Shown here: positions 1-9,324 of the stretch, one piece after another
Numbering within the stretch: position 1 is the first letter of the stretch
How the letters are laid out: each line of letters opens with the position of its first letter
Source: Oceanobacillus sp. Castelsardo
Lineage (GTDB): Bacteria > Bacillota > Bacilli > Bacillales > Amphibacillaceae
DNA: 64,000 bases
Reading direction: 5' to 3'
Assembly: GCF_001659985.1 (NCBI RefSeq)
Contig: NZ_LYCS01000006.1
Coordinates: forward strand, 124,001-188,000
Position numbers and translations under genes: made by a program
The notes under the pieces: generated by a model
Seen by the model: only the letters and a program-made list of their open reading frames with translations
Told to the model about the DNA's origin: nothing
Databases searched by the model: none

Positions 1-1
1 A

Positions 2-835
2 TCACAAAAATCTTCCCGATTCTTTACAAAGTTTTTCACGTATGCATTTTTACTACTCCTATCCGTGATTATATTGTATCCTTTGTTGATAACAGCAAGC
101 TCCGCGTTTAAAGCCGGTAACATCTCCGCCTTTGATCTCAGTTTCGATGCGACATGGACATTGGATAACTTCAGGAGATTATTTACAGAAACACTCTATG
201 GCGAATGGTATATTAATACGTTGGTCATTGCATTTGTCACGATGATTGTCCAGGTGATACTTATTACATTGGCCGGTTATACATTTAGCCGTTACCGTTT
301 TATTGGCCGTAAGAAAAGCTTGATGTTTTTCTTACTCGTACAGATGATACCAACGACTGCTACTTTAGTTGCTTTCTACGTTATGGCATTGCTGTTAGGT
401 GCACTCGACCAAAGTTGGTTCTTGATGTTCCTTTACATTGGTGGAGGTATTCCGATGAATACATGGCTCATGAAGGGGTATTTTGATACGATACCATACG
501 ATTTGGATGAATCGGCAAAGCTGGATGGTGCTGGTCACTTCAGGATATTCGCACAAATCGTGCTGCCAATGGCAAAACCGATGATTGCTGTTCAAGCATT
601 ATGGGCATTTATGACACCGTTTGGCGAATACATGTTAGCTAAATTCCTATTGCGGTCACCTGAAAATTACACTGTAGCAATTGGATTACATACATTTATT
701 AGTAATCCGCAAGAACAGAAAGTAGCACTCTTCTCTGCAGGGGCAATCTTAATTGCGATACCGATTAGTATCTTATTCTTTATGTTACAAAAGAATTTTG
801 TTTCCGGTTTAACTGCAGGCGGAACAAAAGGATAA
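2..835 (+). CDS. mdxG: Maltodextrin-type ABC transporter permease (MalG/MdxG family), 5' end outside window
   Basis: Inner-membrane permease subunit of a carbohydrate ABC importer, probably for maltodextrins or other alpha-glucosides. The frame is open to base 2, so the N-terminus lies outside the window; a GTG at 65 is internal. The visible 278 codons match nearly the full length of the family (about 280). Hydrophobic segments alternate with loops, and the EAA loop that contacts the ATPase is seen as [10 protein letters not shown] followed by IVLP around residues 170-190. No ATPase gene is adjacent; MsmX at 58990-60087 is the likely partner. It leads the operon that ends with the glucokinase. 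Family assignment is firm; the exact sugar is inferred from the neighbours. Confidence 0.9.
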   Translation, partial: SQKSSRFFTKFFTYAFLLLLSVIILYPLLITASSAFKAGNISAFDLSFDATWTLDNFRRLFTETLYGEWYINTLVIAFVTMIVQVILITLAGYTFSRYRFIGRKKSLMFFLLVQMIPTTATLVAFYVMALLLGALDQSWFLMFLYIGGGIPMNTWLMKGYFDTIPYDLDESAKLDGAGHFRIFAQIVLPMAKPMIAVQALWAFMTPFGEYMLAKFLLRSPENYTVAIGLHTFISNPQEQKVALFSAGAILIAIPISILFFMLQKNFVSGLTAGGTKG

Positions 836-868
836 TCGATTTAAATCATAGAAATGAAGTGAGTATAG

Positions 869-1738
869 ATGAAAACAGATATATTCCCATTAAATTACTT
901 TAAAAGTATATTCAGGCCTACCGACATGTTTACGGGGAGACATCAATTAAACTGGTTGCAAATCATTATTGTGTTTTTCTTTTTAAATGGTTTGATTTTG
1001 ATCCCAGTGTCGCTGGATTTTGCGAAAATGGATACTTACGAAATTGATGAAACGTATCCGAATGCGTTTGCACTTATTGATGACACAACCGTGACCTCAT
1101 TAGAAAATGCAACTTTCTCTCAAGGAGAAATGGAGCATGCTCCTACTTTCTATCAAGAGAAAGAAACTGGCGTGATCGGCGGAAATTTATCAGATGAGAA
1201 AATGGAGCAAGCGCTGGAAATGGAAAATGCAGTCCTCTTCCAAAAGGAAGGCATAACAATCAAAGAAGCGGGGCAGCCAATTGCAAACATTAAATATACT
1301 CGGGATTTCAATTTGTCTGGAGTAACCAATGAAAAAGAACTGCAAGCAGCGATTTCTAATCAATGGTTTACCCAGAATAAAGCAATCGTTGTAGGTGGCT
1401 TAATCTTTGCTGTTTTTAATATCGCCTTTGCAAGCCTGCTCTTTTTTGTAATAGGTGCTTCATTCTTCATCTATTTAACGAAGAGAGGTCAATCCTCATC
1501 AATAGGGACATATAAAGAATCTGTCAATCTAATTGTAAACACACTTGGATTAGCAACTTTAATCGCAATGATTATGGGATTGTTAGGATTCGATGTTATT
1601 GTCATTATTATGACACAGTCAACGGCTCTAATCTTTATCTTGCTCGCTGTGTTTTATCATACTCACTTCAGTGATGAGTACGTTGAAAGGAAACAACTAC
1701 AGAAAATAAAGACCCAGTATGGGAAGTCAGTCGATTAA
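869..1738 (+). CDS. yvdJ: DUF1189 membrane protein, YvdJ-like, of maltodextrin operon
   Basis: A 289-residue membrane protein of the DUF1189 family, found in B. subtilis directly after the maltodextrin permease genes (yvdJ). One hydrophobic segment lies near residues 30-50. A soluble, charged extracellular part of about 110 residues follows, then three hydrophobic segments near 165-190, 220-245 and 245-265. It starts 33 bases after the permease stop with a GAAGTGAG-like ribosome site, so it is co-transcribed. Its biochemical role is unknown; the fixed neighbourhood suggests it assists or regulates the transporter. Confidence 0.8.
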   Translation: MKTDIFPLNYFKSIFRPTDMFTGRHQLNWLQIIIVFFFLNGLILIPVSLDFAKMDTYEIDETYPNAFALIDDTTVTSLENATFSQGEMEHAPTFYQEKETGVIGGNLSDEKMEQALEMENAVLFQKEGITIKEAGQPIANIKYTRDFNLSGVTNEKELQAAISNQWFTQNKAIVVGGLIFAVFNIAFASLLFFVIGASFFIYLTKRGQSSSIGTYKESVNLIVNTLGLATLIAMIMGLLGFDVIVIIMTQSTALIFILLAVFYHTHFSDEYVERKQLQKIKTQYGKSVD

Positions 1739-1759
1739 AGAAGCGGGGTGAAATGGAAA

Positions 1760-2785
1760 ATGGTAACAATTAAAGACATAGCAAAGGTAACAGGTGTATC
1801 ACCCTCTACAGTTTCTAGGGTAATTGCCGATAATCCGAGAATTAGTCCTGATACAAAGAAAAAAGTACGAAAAGCAATGAAAAAGCTAGGTTATCATCCG
1901 AATATTCATGCACGAAACTTAGTTGCCAAATCAACAAAGTCAATCGGTGTTATCTTGCCATCATCTGCTGACAAAGCATTGCAAAACCCATTTTTCCCAG
2001 AAGTATTACGGGGAATTGGATCTGTTACACATAAGGAACAATATACAATGATGCTTTCCAGCGGACAAACAGAGGAAGAAATACTTGCGGAAGTTGAACG
2101 TATGGTTTATGGCAGTTATGTCGACGGTATGATCTTACTTTATTCCCGGATGAATGATCCTGTTACGCAGTTCCTTAGGGAAAGTGAATTTCCGTTTGTT
2201 ATCGTTGGAAAGCCCTATGAGAACATCAGCGAAACAACCCATGTCGATAATGATAACTTTTCAGCAGGGAAAGAAATTACCGAACATCTTATTGAACAAG
2301 GGCATGAAAAAATCGCTTTTATTGGTGGGGCAAGGGATTTATTCGTAACAGTTGACCGTGAGGAAGGCTATAAAGCAGCACTGGATGAAGCTGGACTAGA
2401 AAATAAAGAAGCGTATCAGATTCATACCGAATTTCTGAAATCAGGAGGGCGGGAAGCAGTAGAGAGTTTATTAGCGCTCGAGACGCCTCCGACAGCGATT
2501 GTAATTAGTGATGATTTAATCAGCTTAGGTGTTTTAAGCATGCTTGAAGATTCGGGATTGCATGTTCCAAAGGATATTTCGTTAGTAAGCTTCAATAATG
2601 TATATTTATCAGAAATTACACGTCCTGCATTAACAACGATTGATATACAAATCTATGAAATAGGCGCACAATCAGCTAAAGCATTAATAGAAAAGACAGT
2701 AAATAAATCAGAACCGGCAAAACGGATCATCATTCCACACAAAGTAATTTACCGTGAATCCGTAAGTGAATATAAGTCTGAGTGA
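1760..2785 (+). CDS. malR: LacI-family transcriptional regulator, MalR-like
   Basis: DNA-binding repressor with an N-terminal LacI helix-turn-helix (VTIKDIAKVTGVSPSTVSRV, residues 2-21) and hinge helix. A periplasmic-binding-protein-like sensor domain follows from about residue 60 to the end. I place the start at ATG 1760 rather than GTG 1748, because the ribosome site GGGGTGA lies eight bases upstream of 1760 and family members begin MVTIKDIAK. It resembles the MalR repressors of Gram-positive maltose operons. It sits inside the operon it presumably controls; the effector is not visible from sequence. Confidence 0.88.
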   Translation: MVTIKDIAKVTGVSPSTVSRVIADNPRISPDTKKKVRKAMKKLGYHPNIHARNLVAKSTKSIGVILPSSADKALQNPFFPEVLRGIGSVTHKEQYTMMLSSGQTEEEILAEVERMVYGSYVDGMILLYSRMNDPVTQFLRESEFPFVIVGKPYENISETTHVDNDNFSAGKEITEHLIEQGHEKIAFIGGARDLFVTVDREEGYKAALDEAGLENKEAYQIHTEFLKSGGREAVESLLALETPPTAIVISDDLISLGVLSMLEDSGLHVPKDISLVSFNNVYLSEITRPALTTIDIQIYEIGAQSAKALIEKTVNKSEPAKRIIIPHKVIYRESVSEYKSE

Positions 2786-2872
2786 ATATGGAAGATTGAC
2801 TGGCCCCCTGCGCATGGAAATGCGGATTCACTAGACAAATAGCCGAGAAATAATCGAAGGAGGAATCGTCCT

Positions 2873-3904
2873 ATGACAAAAATTCGTGTTGCCGTCATTG
2901 GCTGTGGAAGTATTGCAAAACACCGCCACTTAATCGAATACAACAATAACCCACATGTGGAGATTGTCGCTGTGAGTGACATTAATGAAGCAAGAGTAAA
3001 AGAAACTGCTGAAAAATATCATGCTAAGGCATATACAAGTTATGAAGCATTGCTGGAATCAGAAAATATCGATGCAGTGAGCGTCTGTCTCCCTAACTAT
3101 TTACATGCACCAGTAAGTATCGCTGCCCTAAATGCAGGCGCTCATGTCTTATGTGAAAAACCGATGGCAACTTCCCGTGAAGAAGCTGAACAGATGATTG
3201 AAGCAGCCGAGAGGAATAATAAGAAACTCATGATCGGCCATAATCAACGCTTCGTTTCTTCTCATCAAAAAGCAAGGAAATTAATCGAACAAGGTGAAAT
3301 TGGAAAAATTTATAGTTTCCGTACGAGTTTTGGACATGGTGGCCCAGAAGGCTGGAGTGCAGACGAAGCGGACAGTTGGTTCTTCAAAAAAGATCAGGCC
3401 TTTATCGGAGCAATGGGTGACCTTGGTGTACATAAAGCGGATTTACTGCGTTATCTGTTAGGTGAGGAATTCGTAGAGGTTGGAGCTTTTGTCGAAACGA
3501 ATGCGAAAGAAAATATCAATGTCGATGATAATGCAACGTTAATTTTAAAATCAACAAGCGGCATCGTCGGTACACTTGCAGCAAGCTGGGCATATACCGC
3601 AAAAGAAGATAATTCAACGATTCTTTATGGGGAAAAGGCAACGTTAAGGCTTGAGGATGATCCCGAATACTCCCTTATTGTGCAATACAATAATGGAGAG
3701 GTAGTGAAGTATGAGTTGGATGGCATTCAATCGAATGAAGATGGAGGTCAAACAACCTCACATACAATCGATCATTTCATCGAATCCATTCTTCATGATA
3801 CAAATCCATTAATTGATGGCGAGGAAGGTAAGAAATCATTGCAAGTGATTCTAGGTGCATTGGAATCAGTGGAAACGAAACGAATTATCAGTTTGGAGAA
3901 GTGA
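2873..3904 (+). CDS. Gfo/Idh/MocA-family NAD(P)-dependent oxidoreductase (first of two)
   Basis: Sugar-type dehydrogenase of 343 residues. The N-terminal Rossmann fold has the dinucleotide motif VIGCGSIAKHRH (residues 8-19) and the family lysine in CEKPMA (Lys96). The C-terminal catalytic half shows the metal-free GDLGVHKADLLRYL motif typical of Gfo/Idh/MocA enzymes. The start has a strong GAAGGAGG site. It lies five bases before a second Gfo/Idh gene with which it shares only general family features, so the pair probably acts on two different carbons or on two forms of one sugar. The substrate cannot be read from sequence; a glucoside 3-dehydrogenase (YcjS-like) role is one possibility given the neighbours. 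Confidence 0.88.
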   Translation: MTKIRVAVIGCGSIAKHRHLIEYNNNPHVEIVAVSDINEARVKETAEKYHAKAYTSYEALLESENIDAVSVCLPNYLHAPVSIAALNAGAHVLCEKPMATSREEAEQMIEAAERNNKKLMIGHNQRFVSSHQKARKLIEQGEIGKIYSFRTSFGHGGPEGWSADEADSWFFKKDQAFIGAMGDLGVHKADLLRYLLGEEFVEVGAFVETNAKENINVDDNATLILKSTSGIVGTLAASWAYTAKEDNSTILYGEKATLRLEDDPEYSLIVQYNNGEVVKYELDGIQSNEDGGQTTSHTIDHFIESILHDTNPLIDGEEGKKSLQVILGALESVETKRIISLEK

Positions 3905-3909
3905 AATGG

Positions 3910-4944
3910 ATGCGGAAATTGAAAATGGGAATCATCGGAGTAGGTGGGATAGCGCAAGATCGTCATATCCCGGCCTACCAGGCATTATCAGACAAAGTGG
4001 AAATTACCGCAATACAAGATCTTAAAATTACAAAAGCAAAAGAAGTAGCGGAAAAGTTTAATATCCCTTACGTGTTTTCCGATTATGAAGAACTATTCGC
4101 CACCGTTGATGCGGTGACAATTTGCACACCGAATAAATTCCATGCAGAAATCTCTATCGCGGCATTAGAAGCAGGAGTCCATGTTTTATGTGAAAAACCG
4201 ATGGCCATCACGGCCGAAGAGTGCGATTTAATGATCAAAGCAGCAAAGAAAGCGGATAAGTGTTTAAGCATTGCGTATCATTATCGGTTCATAGAATCTG
4301 TTCAGCTGGCAAAACAAACGATGAAAGAGGTTGGGGACCCGCTTGTAGCAAGGGTCCAGGCATTAAGGTGCCGGAAAGTTCCGGGCTGGGGTGTATTTAC
4401 GAATAAACAATTACAAGGCGGAGGAAGTCTGATAGATTGGGGTTGTCACTTTTTGGATGCAGCACTTTGGCTATTAGATGAACCCAACGCAGTAGAAGTA
4501 ACAGGAACAACGTATAACAGATTAAGCAAAACGCCAAATCAGCTCAACGACTGGGGCAACTTTGATCATGAATCTTTTGATGTGGATGACCATGTATCTT
4601 CCTATATCCGATTTGAGAATGGTGCCTCTATGTTATTTGAATGCTCTTGGGCAGCAAATATAAAAGAAGATACGACAAATGTAAGCATATCCGGTTCGAA
4701 TGGCGGATTGAATGTATTTCCAATTGAATTCTATCAGCCGAAACACGGAGCATACCTAACAACCACAGCAAAAGTAGAAGATGATCAAGCAAAAGCAGGA
4801 TTTCTTCAGGCCAAAAACTTTATTGAAAGCTGTCTTGGGGAAGCGGAATTAGTGAACAAACCCGAGCAAGCCAGAACTGTTACTAAAATAATTGAAGCGA
4901 TTTACAAAAGTAGTGAAAACAAATCAAGTATAACATTAAATTAA
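3910..4944 (+). CDS. Gfo/Idh/MocA-family NAD(P)-dependent oxidoreductase (second of two)
   Basis: Second sugar-type dehydrogenase, with Rossmann motif GIIGVGGIAQDRH near the N-terminus, the family lysine in CEKPMAI (about residue 96), and GGSLIDWGCHFLDAALWLL as the catalytic Asp/His segment. I choose ATG 3910, because GGAG at 3895-3898 is 11 bases upstream; GTG 3901 would leave only two bases of spacing. It is translationally close to the first dehydrogenase and to the TIM-barrel gene (15 bases downstream). The three together look like an oxidation/epimerisation module for a sugar or glycoside inserted in a maltose-type operon. Exact reaction unknown. Confidence 0.87.
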   Translation: MRKLKMGIIGVGGIAQDRHIPAYQALSDKVEITAIQDLKITKAKEVAEKFNIPYVFSDYEELFATVDAVTICTPNKFHAEISIAALEAGVHVLCEKPMAITAEECDLMIKAAKKADKCLSIAYHYRFIESVQLAKQTMKEVGDPLVARVQALRCRKVPGWGVFTNKQLQGGGSLIDWGCHFLDAALWLLDEPNAVEVTGTTYNRLSKTPNQLNDWGNFDHESFDVDDHVSSYIRFENGASMLFECSWAANIKEDTTNVSISGSNGGLNVFPIEFYQPKHGAYLTTTAKVEDDQAKAGFLQAKNFIESCLGEAELVNKPEQARTVTKIIEAIYKSSENKSSITLN

Positions 4945-4959
4945 CTGGAGGCGGTATCC

Positions 4960-5928
4960 ATGAAATTAGGCGTATTTACAGTATTATTTAATGAAAAACC
5001 TTTTGAACAAATGTTGGATCATGTAAAGGAAGCTGGATTGCAAGCAGTTGAAATTGGTACTGGTGGGAATCCTGGCACTGCTCATTGTGATGTGGATGAA
5101 TTACTCGCTAATGAGGATAAACGGAAGGAATTTATCGATAAAGTCCATTCAAGGGGCTTAACGATCAGTGCATTCAGCTGCCATGATAACCCGGTTTCCC
5201 CAAATAAAGAACATGCAAAAAAATCCCATGATATGTTCGTGAAAACCGTGAAACTTGCGCAAATGCTGGATGTACCAGTCGTCAACACGTTTTCCGGTAC
5301 ACCAGGATCACATGAAGATTCCAAATACCCTAACTGGCCTGTGACACCATGGCCAACCGAGTACACTGATATTTTAAATTGGCAATGGGAGAAAAAATTG
5401 ATTCCTTATTGGAAAGAGCAAGCTCAATTTGCAAAAGATCATGGGGTGAAAGTTGGATTGGAACTTCATGCAGGCTTTCTCGTTCATACACCTTATACAT
5501 TACTGAAACTGCGAGATGCAACGAACGAGGCAATTGGTGCTAATCTGGACCCAAGTCATTTATGGTGGCAAGGCATCGACCCGGTTGCAGCGATTAAAAT
5601 ATTAGGTAAGGAAAATGCGATTCATCATTTCCACGCGAAAGACACATTTATTGATCAAGATAATGTAAACATGTATGGACTGACAGACATGCAGCCATAT
5701 GCAGATGTCCAGACGCGTGCATGGAGTTTCCGTTCAGTTGGGTACGGTCATAGTATCCAAGAATGGTCTAACATAGTTAGTGCATTAAGGACGTATGGCT
5801 ATGATTATGTCATGAGCATTGAACATGAAGATCCAATCATGTCTATTGATGAAGGCTTTCGCGCAGCAGTTCGAAACTTGAAAGCTATCAATATGGAAGA
5901 GGCCCCCGCTAATATCTGGTGGGCATAA
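4960..5928 (+). CDS. Sugar isomerase/epimerase, AP-endonuclease-2-like TIM barrel
   Basis: A 322-residue xylose-isomerase-like TIM barrel. The four metal ligands of the family are visible in order: Glu168 (GLELH), Asp197 (LDPSH), His225 (FHAKD) and Glu288 (SIEHE), implying a divalent-metal-dependent isomerase or epimerase. A CTGGAGGCGG ribosome site precedes the ATG. It follows two Gfo/Idh dehydrogenases with short spacing. That combination is known from pathways in which a sugar or glycoside is oxidised to a keto form, epimerised and reduced again (for example the E. coli ycj genes and inositol catabolism). It is longer than YcjR-type epimerases (about 260) and ends IWWA. Substrate is inference only. 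Confidence 0.85.
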   Translation: MKLGVFTVLFNEKPFEQMLDHVKEAGLQAVEIGTGGNPGTAHCDVDELLANEDKRKEFIDKVHSRGLTISAFSCHDNPVSPNKEHAKKSHDMFVKTVKLAQMLDVPVVNTFSGTPGSHEDSKYPNWPVTPWPTEYTDILNWQWEKKLIPYWKEQAQFAKDHGVKVGLELHAGFLVHTPYTLLKLRDATNEAIGANLDPSHLWWQGIDPVAAIKILGKENAIHHFHAKDTFIDQDNVNMYGLTDMQPYADVQTRAWSFRSVGYGHSIQEWSNIVSALRTYGYDYVMSIEHEDPIMSIDEGFRAAVRNLKAINMEEAPANIWWA

Positions 5929-5949
5929 TCTTGCTTTACAGGAAAAGAA

Positions 5950-5983
5950 TTAGCTGATGTTCTATATCAAACCGTTCAGCTAA
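5950..5983 (+). promoter_or_regulatory. Intercistronic inverted repeat with weak cre-like overlap, upstream of malL
   Basis: TTAGCTGA (5950-5957) pairs perfectly with TCAGCTAA (5976-5983), which directly abuts the AGGAGG ribosome site of the alpha-glucosidase gene. The loop carries TCAAACCGTTCAGC (5967-5980), which fits 11 of 14 positions of the CcpA cre consensus. It could be an mRNA-stabilising hairpin or a weak operator; no U-run follows, so it is not a terminator. Confidence 0.35.
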
Positions 5984-5997
5984 AGGAGGAAATAAGT

Positions 5998-7668
5998 ATG
6001 ACTAGCCAGTGGTGGAAGGAAGCGGTAGCCTATCAAATTTATCCGCGAAGTTTTATGGATTCAAATGGAGATGGCGTCGGGGATATCCAAGGTATCATCT
6101 CGAAATTGGATTATTTACAGGATTTAGGGATTGATGTCATTTGGATCTCCCCAATCTATCCATCTCCGAACATTGATAATGGTTACGATATTAGCGATTA
6201 CCAGGGAATTTCAGCCGAATACGGAACGATGGAAGATTTTGATGAATTACTGGAAGAGGTACATGCCCGTGGTATGAAATTGATTATGGACCTCGTCATT
6301 AACCATACATCGGATAAGCATGAATGGTTCATTGAATCCCGTTCTTCAAGGGACAATCCATACCGGGATTATTATATTTGGCATCCTGGGATAGACGGCA
6401 AAGCCCCGAATAATTGGGAATCTATCTTTGGAGGGTCCGTCTGGGAATACGATGAGAAGACAGGGGAATATTACATGCATGTATTCGCCAGTAAACAACC
6501 AGACCTCAACTGGGAAAACCCGGAAGTTCGCCACGATTTGTATAAAATGGTGAATTGGTGGTTGGACAAAGGAATCGATGGTTTCCGAGTCGATGCAATT
6601 TCACATATTAAAAAAGTTCCCGGTTTTCCGGATATGCCGAACCCCGACAATCAAAAATATGTTCCTTCGTATGAGGGACATATGAACCGACCTGGAATTG
6701 AAGTTTTCCTGGAGGAACTAAGAAAAGAAACATTTGATAAATATGATATTATGACCGTCGGAGAAGCGAACGGAGTCAAAATTCAACAAGCGGATGCATG
6801 GGTCGGCGAGGAGAATGGCTTTTTCAATATGATTTTCCAATTTGAACATTTGGACCTTTGGGGCAAGAGTGCAACAGGCGGACTCGATATGCAAGGTCTT
6901 AAAAAAGCGCTCAGCAAATGGCAAAAAGGTCTGGATGGTATCGGCTGGAATGCTCTGTTCTTAGAAAATCATGATCAGCCTCGTTCTGTTTCCACATGGG
7001 GAAATGATACGGACTTGCGGGAAAAATCGGCAAAAAGCTTTGCAACCATGTACTTTTTAATGCAAGGAACACCGTTTATTTATCAAGGGCAAGAGATTGG
7101 AATGACGAACGTCAAGTTTGATTCCATTGATGATTATAATGATGTTGCAATTAAAACACTTTATAAAGAAGAACGGGTAGCCGGTAAAAGTCATGAAGAG
7201 GTGATGAAAATCATCTGGAAGAGCGGCCGGGACAACTCCCGAACACCGATGCAATGGAATAGTAAGGAAAACGGCGGATTTACAACGGGAACACCATGGA
7301 TGAAAGTAAATCCAAATGTGAAGGATATCAATGTAGAAGCCGAACTGGAGAATCCCGATTCCATCTACCATTATTATAAGAAGTTGATCGAGCTGCGCCG
7401 TGGAAATGAGACACTCATATACGGTAGCTATGAACTTATCTTAGAAGAACATGAGCAAATTTATGCTTACGTGCGTACGTTAGGTGAGCAACAGTATGTT
7501 ATTTTAACAAACTTATTGGATGGTACTGCCGATTTCGAGTTCCCTGAAAATTTACTAGGGAAGCAGGCGGAATTGCGATTAAGCAACTATCAGGTGCAAG
7601 AGGCTCATGAAACACTGGATACGATGACTTTCCGTCCGTATGAAGCCCGAGTGTATCAGATAAAATAA
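5998..7668 (+). CDS. malL: GH13 alpha-glucosidase (oligo-1,6-glucosidase family)
   Basis: Cytoplasmic glycoside hydrolase of family 13, 556 residues, the usual length of MalL/oligo-1,6-glucosidases. The four conserved GH13 regions are present: DLVINHTSD (98-106), GFRVDAI with nucleophile Asp199, VGEAN with acid/base Glu256, and ENHDQPR with Asp326. Residue 200, after the nucleophile, is Ala; in this group Val is usual for alpha-1,6 enzymes and Ala for alpha-1,4-preferring enzymes, so maltose-type substrates are favoured. AAAGGAGG precedes the ATG. It probably releases glucose from imported oligosaccharides for the downstream kinase. Confidence 0.93.
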   Translation: MTSQWWKEAVAYQIYPRSFMDSNGDGVGDIQGIISKLDYLQDLGIDVIWISPIYPSPNIDNGYDISDYQGISAEYGTMEDFDELLEEVHARGMKLIMDLVINHTSDKHEWFIESRSSRDNPYRDYYIWHPGIDGKAPNNWESIFGGSVWEYDEKTGEYYMHVFASKQPDLNWENPEVRHDLYKMVNWWLDKGIDGFRVDAISHIKKVPGFPDMPNPDNQKYVPSYEGHMNRPGIEVFLEELRKETFDKYDIMTVGEANGVKIQQADAWVGEENGFFNMIFQFEHLDLWGKSATGGLDMQGLKKALSKWQKGLDGIGWNALFLENHDQPRSVSTWGNDTDLREKSAKSFATMYFLMQGTPFIYQGQEIGMTNVKFDSIDDYNDVAIKTLYKEERVAGKSHEEVMKIIWKSGRDNSRTPMQWNSKENGGFTTGTPWMKVNPNVKDINVEAELENPDSIYHYYKKLIELRRGNETLIYGSYELILEEHEQIYAYVRTLGEQQYVILTNLLDGTADFEFPENLLGKQAELRLSNYQVQEAHETLDTMTFRPYEARVYQIK

Positions 7669-7747
7669 GATGTTGTTTGATCATTCAGGAGTAACCTACT
7701 CATAAGGAAGCAATCCGCTAAACTTACATGATAAGGAGTACGTCTAA

Positions 7748-8740
7748 ATGGATGAGTTGATGATAGGCATAGATATTGGAGGCACTACTGTAAAAATCGG
7801 CTTAATCAATCATAAGGGAGAATTTTTAGTTAAGTGGAAAATACCAACGAACAAAGATAATGCAGGAAAGACAATTGTAAAAGATATTTGGGCATCGATA
7901 GCGGATACCTTATCAAAATACAAAATAGAAAATAAAATAATAGGAATAGGTGTGGGCGCTCCAGGCTTTATACATCCAGTAACTGGTATCGTGGAAGAGG
8001 CTGTAAATATTGGTTGGAAAAACTTCAATCTGAAAGAAGAACTTCACCGATTATCAAGTTTACCTGTATTTATAGAAAATGATGCTAATTTAGCAGCATT
8101 AGCGGAGAACTGGAAAGGGAGCGGCAACTCTGCTGAAAACCTTATATTTATTACGCTTGGCACTGGAGTTGGTGGCGGAATTATCGCAAATGGAGAGATT
8201 TCGAACGGAACGAATGGCACTGCCGGTGAAATTGGACACATTTTAGTTGCGCCAAACGAATACCGCTGTAATTGCGGAAGAATGGGATGTTTGGAAACAA
8301 TAGCTTCGGCAACGGGAATTGTGCACATGGCCATGGATCATATAAAAGAAGCTCCTCACGGTGTACTCGCTGCCCGTTATAACCAACGTGGTATGTTAGA
8401 AGCGAAAGATGTTTTTGATTGTGCAACGTCCGGAGATGAAGCGAGTCAAAGGATTATTGAACGGATGGCAGATATGTTAGGTAAGGCGATGGCAAATATG
8501 GCAGTTACGATCAATCCTAGTCAGATTATAATTGGTGGCGGACTCTCTAAAGCAGGGGAGCCGCTGCTCGCTAAAATAACAGCAGCATTCAAAAAGTATG
8601 CCCTTCCTAGGGTAAGTGAATGTTGTGAAGTGAAGCTCGCACAATTGGACAATGATGCAGGAATGATTGGTGCGGCTTATCTTGTGAAAAGTCGATTTGA
8701 GAAGCGGGAACTAAGGAATGATAATTTAGTAGAAGCATAA
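7748..8740 (+). CDS. glcK: ROK-family glucokinase
   Basis: Sugar kinase of 330 residues that phosphorylates free glucose with ATP. The N-terminal phosphate-binding motif is DIGGTTVKIG. The substrate segment is GEIGHILVAP, and the ROK zinc motif CNCGRMGCLE (three Cys plus the preceding His) follows. A second ATP-site stretch INPSQIIIGGGLS lies near residues 255-267. TAAGGAGTACG is the ribosome site. It is the last gene of the maltodextrin cluster, followed by a perfect terminator, and would feed glucose released by the alpha-glucosidase into glycolysis. Other ROK members act on fructose or N-acetylmannosamine, so substrate is inferred from context. Confidence 0.88.
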   Translation: MDELMIGIDIGGTTVKIGLINHKGEFLVKWKIPTNKDNAGKTIVKDIWASIADTLSKYKIENKIIGIGVGAPGFIHPVTGIVEEAVNIGWKNFNLKEELHRLSSLPVFIENDANLAALAENWKGSGNSAENLIFITLGTGVGGGIIANGEISNGTNGTAGEIGHILVAPNEYRCNCGRMGCLETIASATGIVHMAMDHIKEAPHGVLAARYNQRGMLEAKDVFDCATSGDEASQRIIERMADMLGKAMANMAVTINPSQIIIGGGLSKAGEPLLAKITAAFKKYALPRVSECCEVKLAQLDNDAGMIGAAYLVKSRFEKRELRNDNLVEA

Positions 8741-8776
8741 AAGGAGAAAGCCGTAAGAATGGCTTTCTCCTTTTAA
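8741..8776 (+). terminator. Rho-independent terminator after glcK
   Basis: AAGGAGAAAGCC (8741-8752) pairs with GGCTTTCTCCTT (8761-8772) around an 8-base loop, followed by T residues. It closes the carbohydrate operon. Confidence 0.9.
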
Positions 8777-8922
8777 AGTTATTTAGGAAACGTTTAATAA
8801 AAGTGAAATCATGAAATCTAGAATTAGTCATACCTGATATAGACGAATATATCACTTCTAATATTCTTTGATATTTTCCTGTAAATTGAAGAAACTAACA
8901 GGCAGAAAGGAGGTATTATCCA

Positions 8923-9300
8923 ATGTCTATTAAAAATCCGTTAATAAGGTTAGTTTGTGTATTTGCGGTGATCATGGTTCTTTCTAGTTTTGGCTCGCTA
9001 CATGGAGTTGCAGAAACTGAAGCTCAGAATGCAAATAATGAAGTCGTGGTCGAATTGAACGATGATTTCTTTAATCCGGACGTAATTACGCTTCCAAATG
9101 AAGAAACGACAATTCTACTGCTTCAGAATAAAGGAATGAAAGAACATACCTTTACTGTAAAAAGACTAGCCATTGATGTGGAGCTTCAACCGGGAGAAGA
9201 GAAAAAAATCTCGATAAAGCCCGAAAAGACCGGCACGTATGAATTGATATGCCGATACCATGAGAAGGAGGGCATGGTTGGAGAAGTAGTGGTTGAATAA
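8923..9300 (+). CDS. Secreted cupredoxin-domain protein
   Basis: A 125-residue exported protein with a signal peptide (residues 1 to about 31, ending near LHGVAETEA). One cupredoxin domain follows. Type 1 copper ligands can be assigned as His75 (KEHTF), Cys110, His113 and Met118 in the C-terminal CRYHEKEGM segment, so it probably carries a blue-copper centre or shuttles copper at the cell surface. AAAGGAGG lies at normal distance from the ATG. It stands alone, between the glcK terminator and its own hairpin at 9325, so no pathway partner is suggested. The electron donor or acceptor is unknown. Confidence 0.8.
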   Translation: MSIKNPLIRLVCVFAVIMVLSSFGSLHGVAETEAQNANNEVVVELNDDFFNPDVITLPNEETTILLLQNKGMKEHTFTVKRLAIDVELQPGEEKKISIKPEKTGTYELICRYHEKEGMVGEVVVE

Positions 9301-9324
9301 TGAGGATTTGTTGAATTACGACAC

